A stretch of DNA of 64,000 nucleotides from Chryseobacterium sp. FP211-J200 (GTDB lineage Bacteria; Bacteroidota; Bacteroidia; Flavobacteriales; Weeksellaceae), in assembly GCF_001643375.1 (NCBI RefSeq), contig NZ_LSHB01000014.1, forward strand, positions 1 through 64,000, read 5' to 3'. The translations under genes and the position numbers were made by a program. Shown one piece after another: positions 1 through 8,587 of the stretch (the stretch's first letter is position 1; each line of letters starts with the position of its first letter). The notes below the pieces were generated by a model that saw only the letters and a list, made by a program, of their open reading frames with translations, was not told the DNA's origin and did no database searches.

Positions 1-30
1 TATCCCGAACTCAGGTTAAAATATTAGTTC

Positions 31-69
31 AAAAAAGCCTTATCAAAATCTGATAAGGCTTCATTTTTT
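31..69. terminator. Bidirectional hairpin terminator
   Basis: A perfect 10-bp inverted repeat AAGCCTTATC (35-44) / GATAAGGCTT (52-61) with a 7-base loop has an A-run on its left and a T-run on its right, so it can stop transcription in both directions. It lies downstream of the leftward gene that ends at 84 and probably of a rightward gene ending before the window. Confidence 0.8.
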
Positions 70-83
70 ATAAATCTCGAAGA

Positions 84-650
84 TTACTTGAACTCAATAG
101 GGAATTTAACTTGTGTATTGTCCCAACCAGCGTACAAATCTGCTCCAGTTTTTGTCTGTACAAATGTGATAGAAAAGTTTTCCACTACAGAAGTCGTTTT
201 CTCAGCCGCAACATTGAATCTCACCACATCTTTGCTTTTGTCATAAGCGTATGCGCCCCATCTGTCAACATCAGAGTTCAGAACGATGGTCCATTCTTTT
301 TCGTTTGGAACTGCGAATAAACTATAAGTTCCAGCCGGAATTTCTTTTCCAGCAATTTTAACTGGCGTATAGAATTTGATTTCCGTATTTTCATTCGCTC
401 CCATTCTCCAGATCTCTCCGTATTTGATGAGGTTACCAAAAACCACTCTGTTTTTTTTCTGAGGTCTTGAATAAACAACTTTAACTTTCGGCGTTTCTGA
501 TTTTGAAGAAAGAACCTGAAGTGGATAATATGTTGCATCCATCGGGCTTGCATCTGCTGGCAAATAATTCAGTTTTGTAGCATCTAATTTTGTTTGAGAA
601 AAAGTGCTAACTCCTATTAATAAAGAAGCAGCTAAGACTAAATTTTTCAT
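84..650 (-). CDS. DUF2911 domain exported protein
   Basis: A 188-residue protein with an N-terminal signal peptide (about residues 1-19, MKNLVLAASLLIGVSTFSQ). The rest matches what I recall of the DUF2911 family: a VVYSRPQKKNR stretch, GEIWRMGANENTEI near the middle, the GKEIPAGTYSLFAVP turn and a conserved Trp-Gly after it. The family is common in Bacteroidota, is exported, and has no established reaction. It starts at ATG 650, four bases after the stop-side end of the aminotransferase gene, so the two leftward genes may be cotranscribed. The gene ends at the hairpin at 31-69. Family assignment is from recognition; function is unknown. Confidence 0.8.
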   Translation of the reverse strand: MKNLVLAASLLIGVSTFSQTKLDATKLNYLPADASPMDATYYPLQVLSSKSETPKVKVVYSRPQKKNRVVFGNLIKYGEIWRMGANENTEIKFYTPVKIAGKEIPAGTYSLFAVPNEKEWTIVLNSDVDRWGAYAYDKSKDVVRFNVAAEKTTSVVENFSITFVQTKTGADLYAGWDNTQVKFPIEFK

Positions 651-654
651 TTAT

Positions 655-1809
655 TTATTTTAATTTTATTAATTGTTCAATAGCTTTGTCCAAAGTTTCC
701 TGTTTTTTGGCGAAACAAAACCGAATGACTTTTTCATCAGTTTTATCCTTATAAAATGCTGAAAATGGAATCGTTGCAACTTTGTATTCCTTTGTCAACC
801 AGTAGCAAAAATCCTTGTCTTGCATATCAGAAATCGAACCAAAATTGGCGGACAGAAAATAAGTGCCTTCACAATCCAACAATTCAAATGGTGTTTCAGA
901 TAAAGCACTCCTCAAATAATTCCTTTTCTCTTCGAAGAACGTTGAGATTTCAGAAAAATTTTGAATGTTTTGAAGATATTTTGCAATCGAATATTGTGCA
1001 GGTGTATTCACACAGAAAACATTGTATTGATGGACTTTCCTGAACTCATTCATTAATTCAGAAGGCGCGAGAATATAGCCAATTTTCCAACCTGTGATAT
1101 GTAATAATTTTCCAAAAGAACCAACGACAAATGTTCGCTCTTTCAATTCAGAATATTTGGCTAAAGTTAAATGTGATTTGCTATCAAATGTGATATTCTC
1201 ATAAACTTCATCACTCAGAATAATGATGTTGGTATCTTTGACAATCTTGATTAATTCATCAATATCGTTTTGTTTCAAGATTTTACCAGAAGGATTATTT
1301 GGATTGTTGATGACAATCATTTTGGTCTTTTCGGAAACCAGATTTTTCACTTCATTCCAATTTATTTTGTAATCTGGATAAAGCATTTTGACATTTTTCA
1401 CGATTCCACCATTCAGAATAATTGCAGGTTCGTAGCAATCGTAAGCTGGCTCGAAAATAATGATTTCATCATCTTTTTCCACAAAAGCAGAAATCACGGT
1501 GAAAATTCCCTGAGTTGCGCCAGCAGTGATATTGATTTCAGAATCTGGATGATAATCAACCTGATATTGAGAACTGAACTTCCTCGAAATCTCTTCCCGA
1601 AGTTCCTTAATTCCAAACAAAGGCGCATATTGATTGTAACCTTCTTTGGCAAAATCGCCCAAGTATTTCAGAAGATTTTCGTCGGCTTGATAATCAGGAA
1701 ATCCTTGCGAAAGATTGACCGCATTTTCCTGTTGCGCCAACAATGACATTTCTGTGAAAATCGTGGTTTTCACGTCCGGAAGTTTGGATGGAGATAATCT
1801 TAAAGCCAT
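655..1809 (-). CDS. Methionine aminotransferase (class I/II PLP enzyme, YbdL-like)
   Basis: A 384-residue fold-type I aminotransferase. Visible motifs are NLSQGFPDY near residue 32, the NNPNNPSGK turn at 168-176, the cofactor-ring aspartate in LSDEVYE (D200) and the PLP lysine in SFGKLLHITGWK (K234). The SQGFPDY and HITGWKIGY segments fit the YbdL/kynurenine-aminotransferase group, which in bacteria transaminates methionine and aromatic amino acids in methionine salvage. It is cytosolic. Length is normal for the group. The gene is transcribed away from miaA, sharing the 1810-2006 spacer, and reads toward the DUF2911 gene. Substrate choice between methionine, glutamine and kynurenine cannot be read from sequence. 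Confidence 0.88.
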   Translation of the reverse strand: MALRLSPSKLPDVKTTIFTEMSLLAQQENAVNLSQGFPDYQADENLLKYLGDFAKEGYNQYAPLFGIKELREEISRKFSSQYQVDYHPDSEINITAGATQGIFTVISAFVEKDDEIIIFEPAYDCYEPAIILNGGIVKNVKMLYPDYKINWNEVKNLVSEKTKMIVINNPNNPSGKILKQNDIDELIKIVKDTNIIILSDEVYENITFDSKSHLTLAKYSELKERTFVVGSFGKLLHITGWKIGYILAPSELMNEFRKVHQYNVFCVNTPAQYSIAKYLQNIQNFSEISTFFEEKRNYLRSALSETPFELLDCEGTYFLSANFGSISDMQDKDFCYWLTKEYKVATIPFSAFYKDKTDEKVIRFCFAKKQETLDKAIEQLIKLK

Positions 1810-1985
1810 AATGATGGTAAAATTAAGTAATAATTGAGAAACTCTCTAACAATTTTCTGATGTTTTCGCAGCCACAAAAGTCACAAAGTTTTTATCAATA
1901 ATATTCAAAAGTTCAAAAAAGAATAATGGAAACTTTTTTACATATATGTCCTTTGTGGTTACTGAAAAATGTGATTCTCATTTTG

Positions 1986-1993
1986 TAAATTTG
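1986..1993 (+). promoter_or_regulatory. Candidate -7 element for miaA
   Basis: TAAATTTG matches the Bacteroidota -7 consensus TAnnTTTG. It lies only 13 bases before the TTG start at 2007, so the transcript would have a leader of about ten bases or fewer. I see no TTG at the ideal -33 spacing, so this is a moderate call. Confidence 0.45.
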
Positions 1994-2006
1994 CAAAAAT
2001 AATTTT

Positions 2007-2909
2007 TTGAAACGTCTTATCTCCATCGTCGGAACTACAGGAATCGGAAAAACCAGATTGGCTATCGATTTGGCAAATCAACTCGGTACGGAAATTATTT
2101 CCTGCGATTCTCGTCAGTTTTATCAAGAGATGAAAATCGGAACTGCGATGCCGACCGAATCCGAATTGGCTGAAGCAAAACACCATTTTGTGGGTAATCT
2201 TAGTATCAATGATTACTATTCGATTGGTTTGTATGAGCACGAAGCGTTGGAAAAGTTGGACGAAATTTTCGCAAAGAAAGATGTCGCCATAATGGTTGGC
2301 GGAAGTGGAATGTACGAAAAAGCCGTTGTGGAAGGATTGAACGATTTACCCGAAGCTGACGATGAAAATCAGAAAAAATTAATAGATATTTTTGAAAACG
2401 AAGGCATTGAACCTTTACAAAAATTACTTGCTGAACTTGACCCTGAATATTTTTCAGTTGTTGATAAAGATAATTCAAGACGTTTATTAAGAGCAATCGA
2501 CATCATTTGGCAAACTGGAAAAACCTACACCGAAAATCTTAGTTTACCAAAACCTCAGCGTAATTTTGAGACATTTAGAATTGGAATTCAGGCGCCAAGA
2601 GAAATTATTTATGAAAGAATCAACCGACGCGTTGACATTATGATGGAAAATGGTTTACAGGAAGAAGCCAAAGGATTGATTTCTGACAGAGATAAAGTGG
2701 CGCTTCAAACGGTTGGTTATTCAGAATTGTTCAAATATTTTGATGGCGAATGGGATTTGGACTTTGCGGTTTCGGAAATCAAGAAAAATTCCCGCCGATA
2801 CGCCAAACGTCAAATTACCTGGAACCGGAAACTGGGAAATGTGAATTGGGTCAATTATGATAATTCTGTGGAAGAAGCATTATCTTTGCTGGAAATATTA
2901 AAAAATTAA
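2007..2909 (+). CDS. miaA: tRNA dimethylallyltransferase
   Basis: A 300-residue protein that transfers a dimethylallyl group from DMAPP to N6 of A37 in tRNAs reading UNN codons. The P-loop GTTGIGKT (residues 8-15) is at the N-terminus, followed by SCDSRQFYQEMKIGTA, in which the Asp-Ser-Arg-Gln-Phe-Tyr segment is typical of MiaA, then GGSGMYEKAVVEGL and the C-terminal QTVGYSELF and AKRQITWNR motifs, where the last contacts tRNA. Length is as expected. The start is TTG at 2007, because starting there preserves the P-loop and no upstream ATG fits. It is monocistronic, with a repeat-rich spacer after it. Confidence 0.95.
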   Translation: MKRLISIVGTTGIGKTRLAIDLANQLGTEIISCDSRQFYQEMKIGTAMPTESELAEAKHHFVGNLSINDYYSIGLYEHEALEKLDEIFAKKDVAIMVGGSGMYEKAVVEGLNDLPEADDENQKKLIDIFENEGIEPLQKLLAELDPEYFSVVDKDNSRRLLRAIDIIWQTGKTYTENLSLPKPQRNFETFRIGIQAPREIIYERINRRVDIMMENGLQEEAKGLISDRDKVALQTVGYSELFKYFDGEWDLDFAVSEIKKNSRRYAKRQITWNRKLGNVNWVNYDNSVEEALSLLEILKN

Positions 2910-3015
2910 AGGATTCAAAGATTAAAAAATTATTTTATTTTAAATAAATATATTCGGAGTTTGAGTCACTAATCTTTTAATAATTAATTTTTTAATCATT
3001 TAATTAATAATAAAT

Positions 3016-3579
3016 ATGTCAAATACACAATCCAATATGTTGGCTTTGGGAACGAAAGCACCTGATTTCGGTCTTCCAAATCCTGTGAGAAATAACGAAA
3101 TCCAAAATCTGGAATCTCTAAAAGGAAAGAAAGGAACTTTGGTGGTTTTTATGTGCAATCATTGTCCGTTTGTGCTTCACATTATCGATACTTTGGAGGA
3201 ATTATACGAAGATTACAAAGCTCAAGGCATCGAATTTATCGGAATTAATTCCAACGATGTGGACAGATATCCAGCTGATTCTCCCGAAATGATGGTAGAA
3301 TTTGCTGAAGAAAAAGCTTTGAAATTCCCTTATCTTTACGATGAAAGTCAAGAGGTTGCAAAAGCTTTTGATGCTGCTTGTACACCAGATTTTTATTTCT
3401 TCGATGAGAATTTAAAATTAATTTACCGTGGACAAATGGATGACTCAAGACCAGGAAATCAAAAAGAAATTACAGGTGAAGATTTAGTCATTGCTTTTGA
3501 AAATCATTTGGCTGGACAGGCTCAGGAAGATTTCCAAAGACCAAGTTTAGGTTGTAATATCAAATGGAAACAAATCTAG
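3016..3579 (+). CDS. Thioredoxin-family / peroxiredoxin-like protein
   Basis: A 187-residue thioredoxin-fold protein of the AhpC/TSA-like PRX_like1 group. The N-terminal part APDFGLPNPV is followed by GTLVVFMCNHCPFV, which supplies a CxxC (C-N-H-C) at the position of the thioredoxin active site. Later comes the cis-proline segment AACTPDFYFFDENLKLIYRG, including a further cysteine directly before TPD. No signal peptide is visible, so it is likely cytosolic. Members are thought to reduce disulfides or peroxides, but the specific substrate is not known. The start at ATG 3016 follows a long AT-rich spacer; a bidirectional hairpin at 3612-3645 ends the transcript. Confidence 0.85.
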   Translation: MSNTQSNMLALGTKAPDFGLPNPVRNNEIQNLESLKGKKGTLVVFMCNHCPFVLHIIDTLEELYEDYKAQGIEFIGINSNDVDRYPADSPEMMVEFAEEKALKFPYLYDESQEVAKAFDAACTPDFYFFDENLKLIYRGQMDDSRPGNQKEITGEDLVIAFENHLAGQAQEDFQRPSLGCNIKWKQI

Positions 3580-3600
3580 AAGTCAGATATTAGACTTTAG
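3575..3600 (-). repeat. Short dispersed intergenic repeat (CTAAAGTCTAA type)
   Basis: Read on the minus strand, this segment carries CTAAAGTCTAATATCTGACT, which closely matches segments at 51971-51990 and 53102-53127. It overlaps the stop codon of the thioredoxin-like gene and sits just before the terminator. Confidence 0.55.
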
Positions 3601-3611
3601 TCAGATAAAAT

Positions 3612-3645
3612 AAAAACCGTCTCGTATTAAGCGAAACGGTTTTTT
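3612..3645. terminator. Bidirectional terminator between convergent genes
   Basis: AAAACCGTCTCG and GCGAAACGGTTTT form a stem of about twelve pairs with one mismatch around a TATTAA loop, flanked by A- and T-runs. It separates the rightward thioredoxin-like gene from the leftward NUDIX gene. Confidence 0.85.
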
Positions 3646-3648
3646 AGT

Positions 3649-4164
3649 TTAAATTTTACTGATGTTATTTTTAATGAAATCCTTCTGAGATTCAAAGGCG
3701 ATTTCATCTATTTTAATCTCTGAAATTGGAATCCAAATGCCTTCAGAGATTTCAGATTCTTCTATTTTAATTTCAAATTTTTCAGCTACTTCATATTCGT
3801 AAAACAAATCCATCGTGTTGTAACTGATGTTTTTATATGGATAAATGTTCGGTAGGCTTCCCAGATATTTTAGTTTTTGAATGTCTATTTTCAATTCTAA
3901 TTCTTCCTTCAATTCTCTGGCGCAGGTTTCTTCGGCGCTTTCTTTTGGGTCACAAAAACCACCTGGTAAATCCAATTTTCCTTTTCCAGGTTCCTGATTT
4001 CTGACTGTGAAGAATAATTCGTTTTCGTGTTTGATGATGACTGCCACTGCAGCAGCCGTATTGTGATACAAAACAAAATCACAGTTGCTACAACTGAACT
4101 TGACGGTGTTATTCCATTTCAAGGTTTCGTGTCCGCATTTTGGGCAGAATTTCAAATTTTCCAT
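3649..4164 (-). CDS. NUDIX hydrolase with N-terminal zinc ribbon
   Basis: A 171-residue protein with two parts. Residues 1-35 form a zinc ribbon with two CxxC pairs (FCPKCGHET and FSCSNCDFV). Residues about 40-165 are a NUDIX domain; the box runs from GGFCDPKESAEETC through ARELKEELEL and keeps the G-x5-E-x7-REUxEExGU spacing apart from its last residue. NUDIX enzymes cleave nucleoside diphosphates linked to another group; the zinc-ribbon arrangement recalls NudC-type NADH pyrophosphatases, but the NudC-specific SQPWPFPxS motif is absent, so the substrate is open. It starts at ATG 4164 and is separated from xerD by its own hairpin at 4203-4233. Confidence 0.88.
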   Translation of the reverse strand: MENLKFCPKCGHETLKWNNTVKFSCSNCDFVLYHNTAAAVAVIIKHENELFFTVRNQEPGKGKLDLPGGFCDPKESAEETCARELKEELELKIDIQKLKYLGSLPNIYPYKNISYNTMDLFYEYEVAEKFEIKIEESEISEGIWIPISEIKIDEIAFESQKDFIKNNISKI

Positions 4165-4202
4165 AGGATAAAATTAAGGAAACAACAATCAGTTTACAAA
4201 AT

Positions 4203-4233
4203 AAAAAACCACATAAAATCAATTTCTATGTGG
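4203..4233 (-). terminator. Terminator downstream of xerD
   Basis: CCACATA (4209-4215) and TATGTGG (4227-4233) form a 7-bp stem. On the minus strand the stem is followed by a run of T residues, placing a terminator just after the xerD stop at 4264. Confidence 0.75.
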
Positions 4234-4263
4234 CTATTGTTTAATTTAAATTTTCTTGGAAAT

Positions 4264-5175
4264 CTAAACTGCTTTTCTATTTCTCGGATGAAACTGAATA
4301 ATGACATCTCTCAATTCCTCCGTTTTCAAGTGTGTGTAAACCTGAGTCGTCGTAATGCTACTGTGACCCAACATTTCCTGAATAAATCTCAAATCTGCAC
4401 CGTTCTGCAACAAATGCGTCGCAAAAGAATGACGGAAAGTGTGCGGCGAAATACTTTTGTTGATTCCAGCCTTTTGTGTCAGTTCCTTGATGATGATGAA
4501 TACAATTACTCGGGACATATTTGTTCCTCTTGTATTCAGGAAAAGAATATCTTCGAATTTTTTATTGACTTTACCCGCGGCTCTTACATTTTTGATGTAA
4601 TCCAAGATACATTCTGCTGTAGATTGGGCCAAAGGAACCAATCTAACCTTTTCACCTTTTCCTTCTACGATGATAAAGTTTTCCTTGAAATTGATGTTAG
4701 AGATTTTCAAATCCACCAATTCCGAGACGCGCAGTCCACAACCATAGAGAACCTCCAGAATACACTGGTTTCTTTTGCCGATGTCTGTGTGTTTTTCGAT
4801 GTTTTCGATGATTCTGTCGATGTCATCGATACTCAAAGTATCAGGAAGATAAAGTCCCAGTTTCGGGCCTTCTAATAATGATGCAGGATTATCCTCTCTA
4901 TAATCCTCTTCCAAAAGGAATTTGAAAAACGCCTTAATGGAAGAGATTCCTCTCGCCTGCGAGCGCTCACTTATCTTGTTCTTGGATAATTGGTAGATGT
5001 ATTCCTGTAGGTTTTCGTAGCTTATCACTTGCGGAGAGATTTCTCCCAAATCAGTGATAGCAAAGCTTTCTAGCTTTTTGATGTCTCTCACGTACGCATC
5101 AAGTGTGTTGTCGGAGAAACTTTTCTCAAATTTTAGAAAATTTGAGAAGTCTGTAATTTTTTCGGACCAGTTCAT
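4264..5175 (-). CDS. xerD: Site-specific tyrosine recombinase XerD
   Basis: A 303-residue tyrosine recombinase, the usual length for XerC/XerD. The N-terminal SAM-like core-binding domain spans about residues 1-90 and contains FLKFEKSFSDNTLDAYVRDI and ARGISSIKAFFKFL. The catalytic domain carries the first Arg in YGCGLRVSELVDL, a Lys in GKGEKVRLVPL, the HTFRHSFATHLL box, the second His in LGHSSITTTQ and the nucleophile Tyr in VYTH. XerD with XerC resolves chromosome dimers at dif at the divisome. The gene is isolated from any integron or phage features, which favours the housekeeping enzyme. It lies downstream of dCMP deaminase with 41 bases between. Confidence 0.93.
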   Translation of the reverse strand: MNWSEKITDFSNFLKFEKSFSDNTLDAYVRDIKKLESFAITDLGEISPQVISYENLQEYIYQLSKNKISERSQARGISSIKAFFKFLLEEDYREDNPASLLEGPKLGLYLPDTLSIDDIDRIIENIEKHTDIGKRNQCILEVLYGCGLRVSELVDLKISNINFKENFIIVEGKGEKVRLVPLAQSTAECILDYIKNVRAAGKVNKKFEDILFLNTRGTNMSRVIVFIIIKELTQKAGINKSISPHTFRHSFATHLLQNGADLRFIQEMLGHSSITTTQVYTHLKTEELRDVIIQFHPRNRKAV

Positions 5176-5216
5176 ATTTGTGTTTTTAAAATTGTTTCTT
5201 AGTATGTACTATTCTG

Positions 5217-5648
5217 TCATAAAGTGTATAGTTCTTGTTCAGTTATGTTTAAAGTTTCAATTCCTGCGTTTTTCAAAAATTCCAGTCCACTATCATCAGA
5301 ATAGACTGTCATATATACTACTTTTTGAATTCCTGCCTGTAAGATCAGTTTGCTACATTCTTTACAGGGTGACATGGTGATATACAATGTTGCGCCTTTG
5401 CAGGATTGCGTGCTACTAGCTATCTTTAATATTGCATTGGCTTCTGCGTGGAGCACAAACCAATTGGTTTTCCCTTCATCGTCTTCGCAGTTGTTTTCAA
5501 AACCGGAAGGCGTTCCGTTGTACCCGTCGGAGATTATCATTCTGTCCTTCACGATAAGTGCTCCCACTTTTTTCCGCTTACAGTAAGACAGGTTTGCCCA
5601 TTCGGACGCCATCTTAAGATAAGCTATATCGAATTTGTTATGATCCAT
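5217..5648 (-). CDS. Deoxycytidylate (dCMP) deaminase family protein
   Basis: A 143-residue zinc deaminase of the CMP/dCMP type. The zinc site is intact: HAEANAI supplies the His and the proton-shuttling Glu, and MSPCKECSKLI supplies the two Cys ligands in PCxxC. WANLSYCKRKKVGALIVKD and SDGYNGTPSGFENNCED are typical of dCMP deaminase (ComEB-like), which makes dUMP for thymidylate synthesis in the cytosol. It is ten bases downstream of the enoyl-CoA hydratase gene, so both probably share a transcript. Cytidine versus dCMP specificity is inferred from the N-terminal motifs. Confidence 0.9.
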   Translation of the reverse strand: MDHNKFDIAYLKMASEWANLSYCKRKKVGALIVKDRMIISDGYNGTPSGFENNCEDDEGKTNWFVLHAEANAILKIASSTQSCKGATLYITMSPCKECSKLILQAGIQKVVYMTVYSDDSGLEFLKNAGIETLNITEQELYTL

Positions 5649-5657
5649 TCTTTATAT

Positions 5658-6425
5658 TTAATCGAAAGCGGGTTTTCTTTTTTCAAGAAAAGCCGACACA
5701 CCTTCTTTAAAATCCCCTTGAGCAAATAATTCTCCAAAAGAATTGATTTCGCTTTCCATTCCATTTTCTTTGTCACTCGCATTGACTGCTTTTATCGCTT
5801 GGGAAATACCTTGTGGCGAATTTTTTACAATTTGCTCGGCCAATTCCTGCGTTTTTGGAAGCAATTCTTCAAGAGAAAAAACTTCATTCACCAAACCAAT
5901 CAATTTGGCTTTTTCCGCAGAGATCATTTTGGCAGAGAAAATCATTTCGTTTGCAATTCCCTTTCCTACTAACTTTGGCAATCTCTGTGTTCCGCCGTAA
6001 CCTGGAATCAATCCCAAAGTTACTTCTGGCAGACCTAGTTTTGCATTTTCAGAAGCGTATCTTAGATGACAAGCCATTGCCAATTCCAGTCCGCCGCCTA
6101 GGGCAAAACCATTGACTGCTGCAATGACCGGTTTGCTGAGATTTTCGATTTTATTGAAAACAAAATGTCCTCTTTTTGATAGCTCGGTTGCCTTTTCCTG
6201 ACTGAAATTTGAAAATTCCTTGATGTCTGCACCTGCGACGAAGGATTTTTCCCCGCTTCCGGTTACGATGACACAGTTCACGGTTTTTTCATTTTCAAGA
6301 AAATCAAACACGTTTTCCAAATCGTTAAAAACCTGAGTGTTCAAGGCGTTTAAGCTTTCTGGTCGGTTGATTGTTACAACAGCGATTTTTCTGTCTATCG
6401 TTAATTTTATACTTTCGTAATTCAT
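5658..6425 (-). CDS. Enoyl-CoA hydratase / crotonase
   Basis: A 255-residue crotonase-fold protein. The oxyanion-hole segment SFVAGADIKEF is followed by FALGGGLELAMACHLRYA and then by LGLPEVTLGLIPGYGGTQRL. The two catalytic glutamates of true enoyl-CoA hydratases are present, in GGGLE and LPE, so hydration of trans-2-enoyl-CoA in fatty acid or amino acid breakdown is the likely reaction. It starts at ATG 6425, first in a leftward unit with the dCMP deaminase and xerD genes, divergent from the RlpA-like gene. Chain-length preference cannot be judged. Confidence 0.9.
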   Translation of the reverse strand: MNYESIKLTIDRKIAVVTINRPESLNALNTQVFNDLENVFDFLENEKTVNCVIVTGSGEKSFVAGADIKEFSNFSQEKATELSKRGHFVFNKIENLSKPVIAAVNGFALGGGLELAMACHLRYASENAKLGLPEVTLGLIPGYGGTQRLPKLVGKGIANEMIFSAKMISAEKAKLIGLVNEVFSLEELLPKTQELAEQIVKNSPQGISQAIKAVNASDKENGMESEINSFGELFAQGDFKEGVSAFLEKRKPAFD

Positions 6426-6558
6426 TTAAAAAGGAGATTATGTTTCAATCTCTAAACTTATTAGAGAACTAATTTAGAAATTTATGCAATATAAACAAAA
6501 TATTAATGAACAATTAACATTTTAAATAATCAATTATTAACCTTTGTAAATTATAACG

Positions 6559-6951
6559 ATGAAAACTTTTTATAAAATAGCGCAATATGCGTTCAAATTA
6601 TACATATTCCTACTTGTGCTGTTTGTGATTTCTTGTGGAAGTAGAAACGCCTCCAATGGCTCTTACAGGTCAACCACGGTGTCCTATTACGCCAATAAAT
6701 TCAATGGAAAGAAAACTTCGAGCGGAGAAACGTACCGGCATTCCAAAATGACGGGCGCGCACAAATCACTTTCATTCGGCACAAGGGTAGAGGTCGTGAA
6801 TGTGGAGAATGACAGGTCGGTCATCATCACTGTGAATGACCGAGGGCCTTTGAAGCCGTCAAGGGAATTTGACCTTAGTCAAGGTGCTTTCAAAAAAATT
6901 GCTGACCTGAATGAAGGTGTCGTAAAAGTGAAATACAGGATTTTGAAATAA
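6559..6951 (+). CDS. RlpA-like septal ring lipoprotein (double-psi beta-barrel)
   Basis: A 130-residue lipoprotein. A hydrophobic N-terminus ends in the lipobox VISCG (Cys about residue 26). The remainder is an RlpA double-psi beta-barrel: SYYANKFNGKKTSSGE, MTGAHKSLSFGTRVEVVN, ITVNDRGPLKPSREFDLSQGA. The conserved His in GAHKSL and Asp in NDRGP are present, as in RlpA lytic transglycosylases that cut glycan strands lacking stem peptides. It has no SPOR domain, so septal targeting by that route is not expected. It starts at ATG 6559, reading away from the enoyl-CoA hydratase gene. Confidence 0.87.
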   Translation: MKTFYKIAQYAFKLYIFLLVLFVISCGSRNASNGSYRSTTVSYYANKFNGKKTSSGETYRHSKMTGAHKSLSFGTRVEVVNVENDRSVIITVNDRGPLKPSREFDLSQGAFKKIADLNEGVVKVKYRILK

Positions 6952-7013
6952 TCCTTAAGATAATCGTAATCGAAACTATAAACTGATTCGATACATAATA
7001 TATTTAAAATGTT

Positions 7014-7021
7014 TAAATTTG
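7014..7021 (+). promoter_or_regulatory. -7 promoter element for eno
   Basis: TAAATTTG is a perfect match to the Bacteroidota -7 consensus TAnnTTTG, 55 bases upstream of the enolase ATG. No clear -33 TTG lies at the expected spacing. Confidence 0.55.
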
Positions 7022-7058
7022 CAATGCTTTTGAAAAAGCCAACAAATAAAAATCTTAA

Positions 7059-8369
<1,311 letters not shown>

Positions 8370-8388
8370 TTAATTTTTAAATTAATAA

Positions 8389-8422
8389 TAAAGGCATTTG
8401 GAGAAATCTAGATGCCTTTTTG
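8389..8422 (+). terminator. Terminator downstream of eno
   Basis: AAAGGCAT (8390-8397) pairs with ATGCCTTT (8412-8419) across a 14-base loop and is followed by a T-rich run. Confidence 0.8.
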
Positions 8423-8537
8423 TTTTTATGTAATTGTAAATCAATATTTTATTTTGATAAATTATTAATAAAGAATTATTTCATTTGTTCAATTATCGAC
8501 ATCAATAGAATCAATTAGAAGATATGACTTTTGTCAG

Positions 8538-8572
8538 TTGACCATTTCCGAGTAAAGTGTTATATTTAACAC
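8538..8572 (+). promoter_or_regulatory. gltA promoter overlapped by a palindrome
   Basis: A TTG at 8538-8540 and TATATTTA at 8561-8568 lie 20 bases apart, close to the Bacteroidota -33/-7 layout. A perfect inverted repeat GTGTTA-TATT-TAACAC (8557-8572) covers the -7 element, as an operator would. The regulator is unknown; the inverted repeat could also be coincidental in AT-rich DNA. Confidence 0.5.
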
Positions 8573-8587
8573 ATAAATATTTTTATA

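Noticed and set aside
4027-4875. A 282-codon open frame opposite xerD
   Set aside because: It lies on the complement of the conserved xerD catalytic domain and NUDIX start, has no recognisable domain and no start signal; it is a shadow of the real genes.
4264-5175. Integron or phage integrase
   Set aside because: Length, motifs and housekeeping neighbours fit XerD, and no attachment sites or phage genes are seen.
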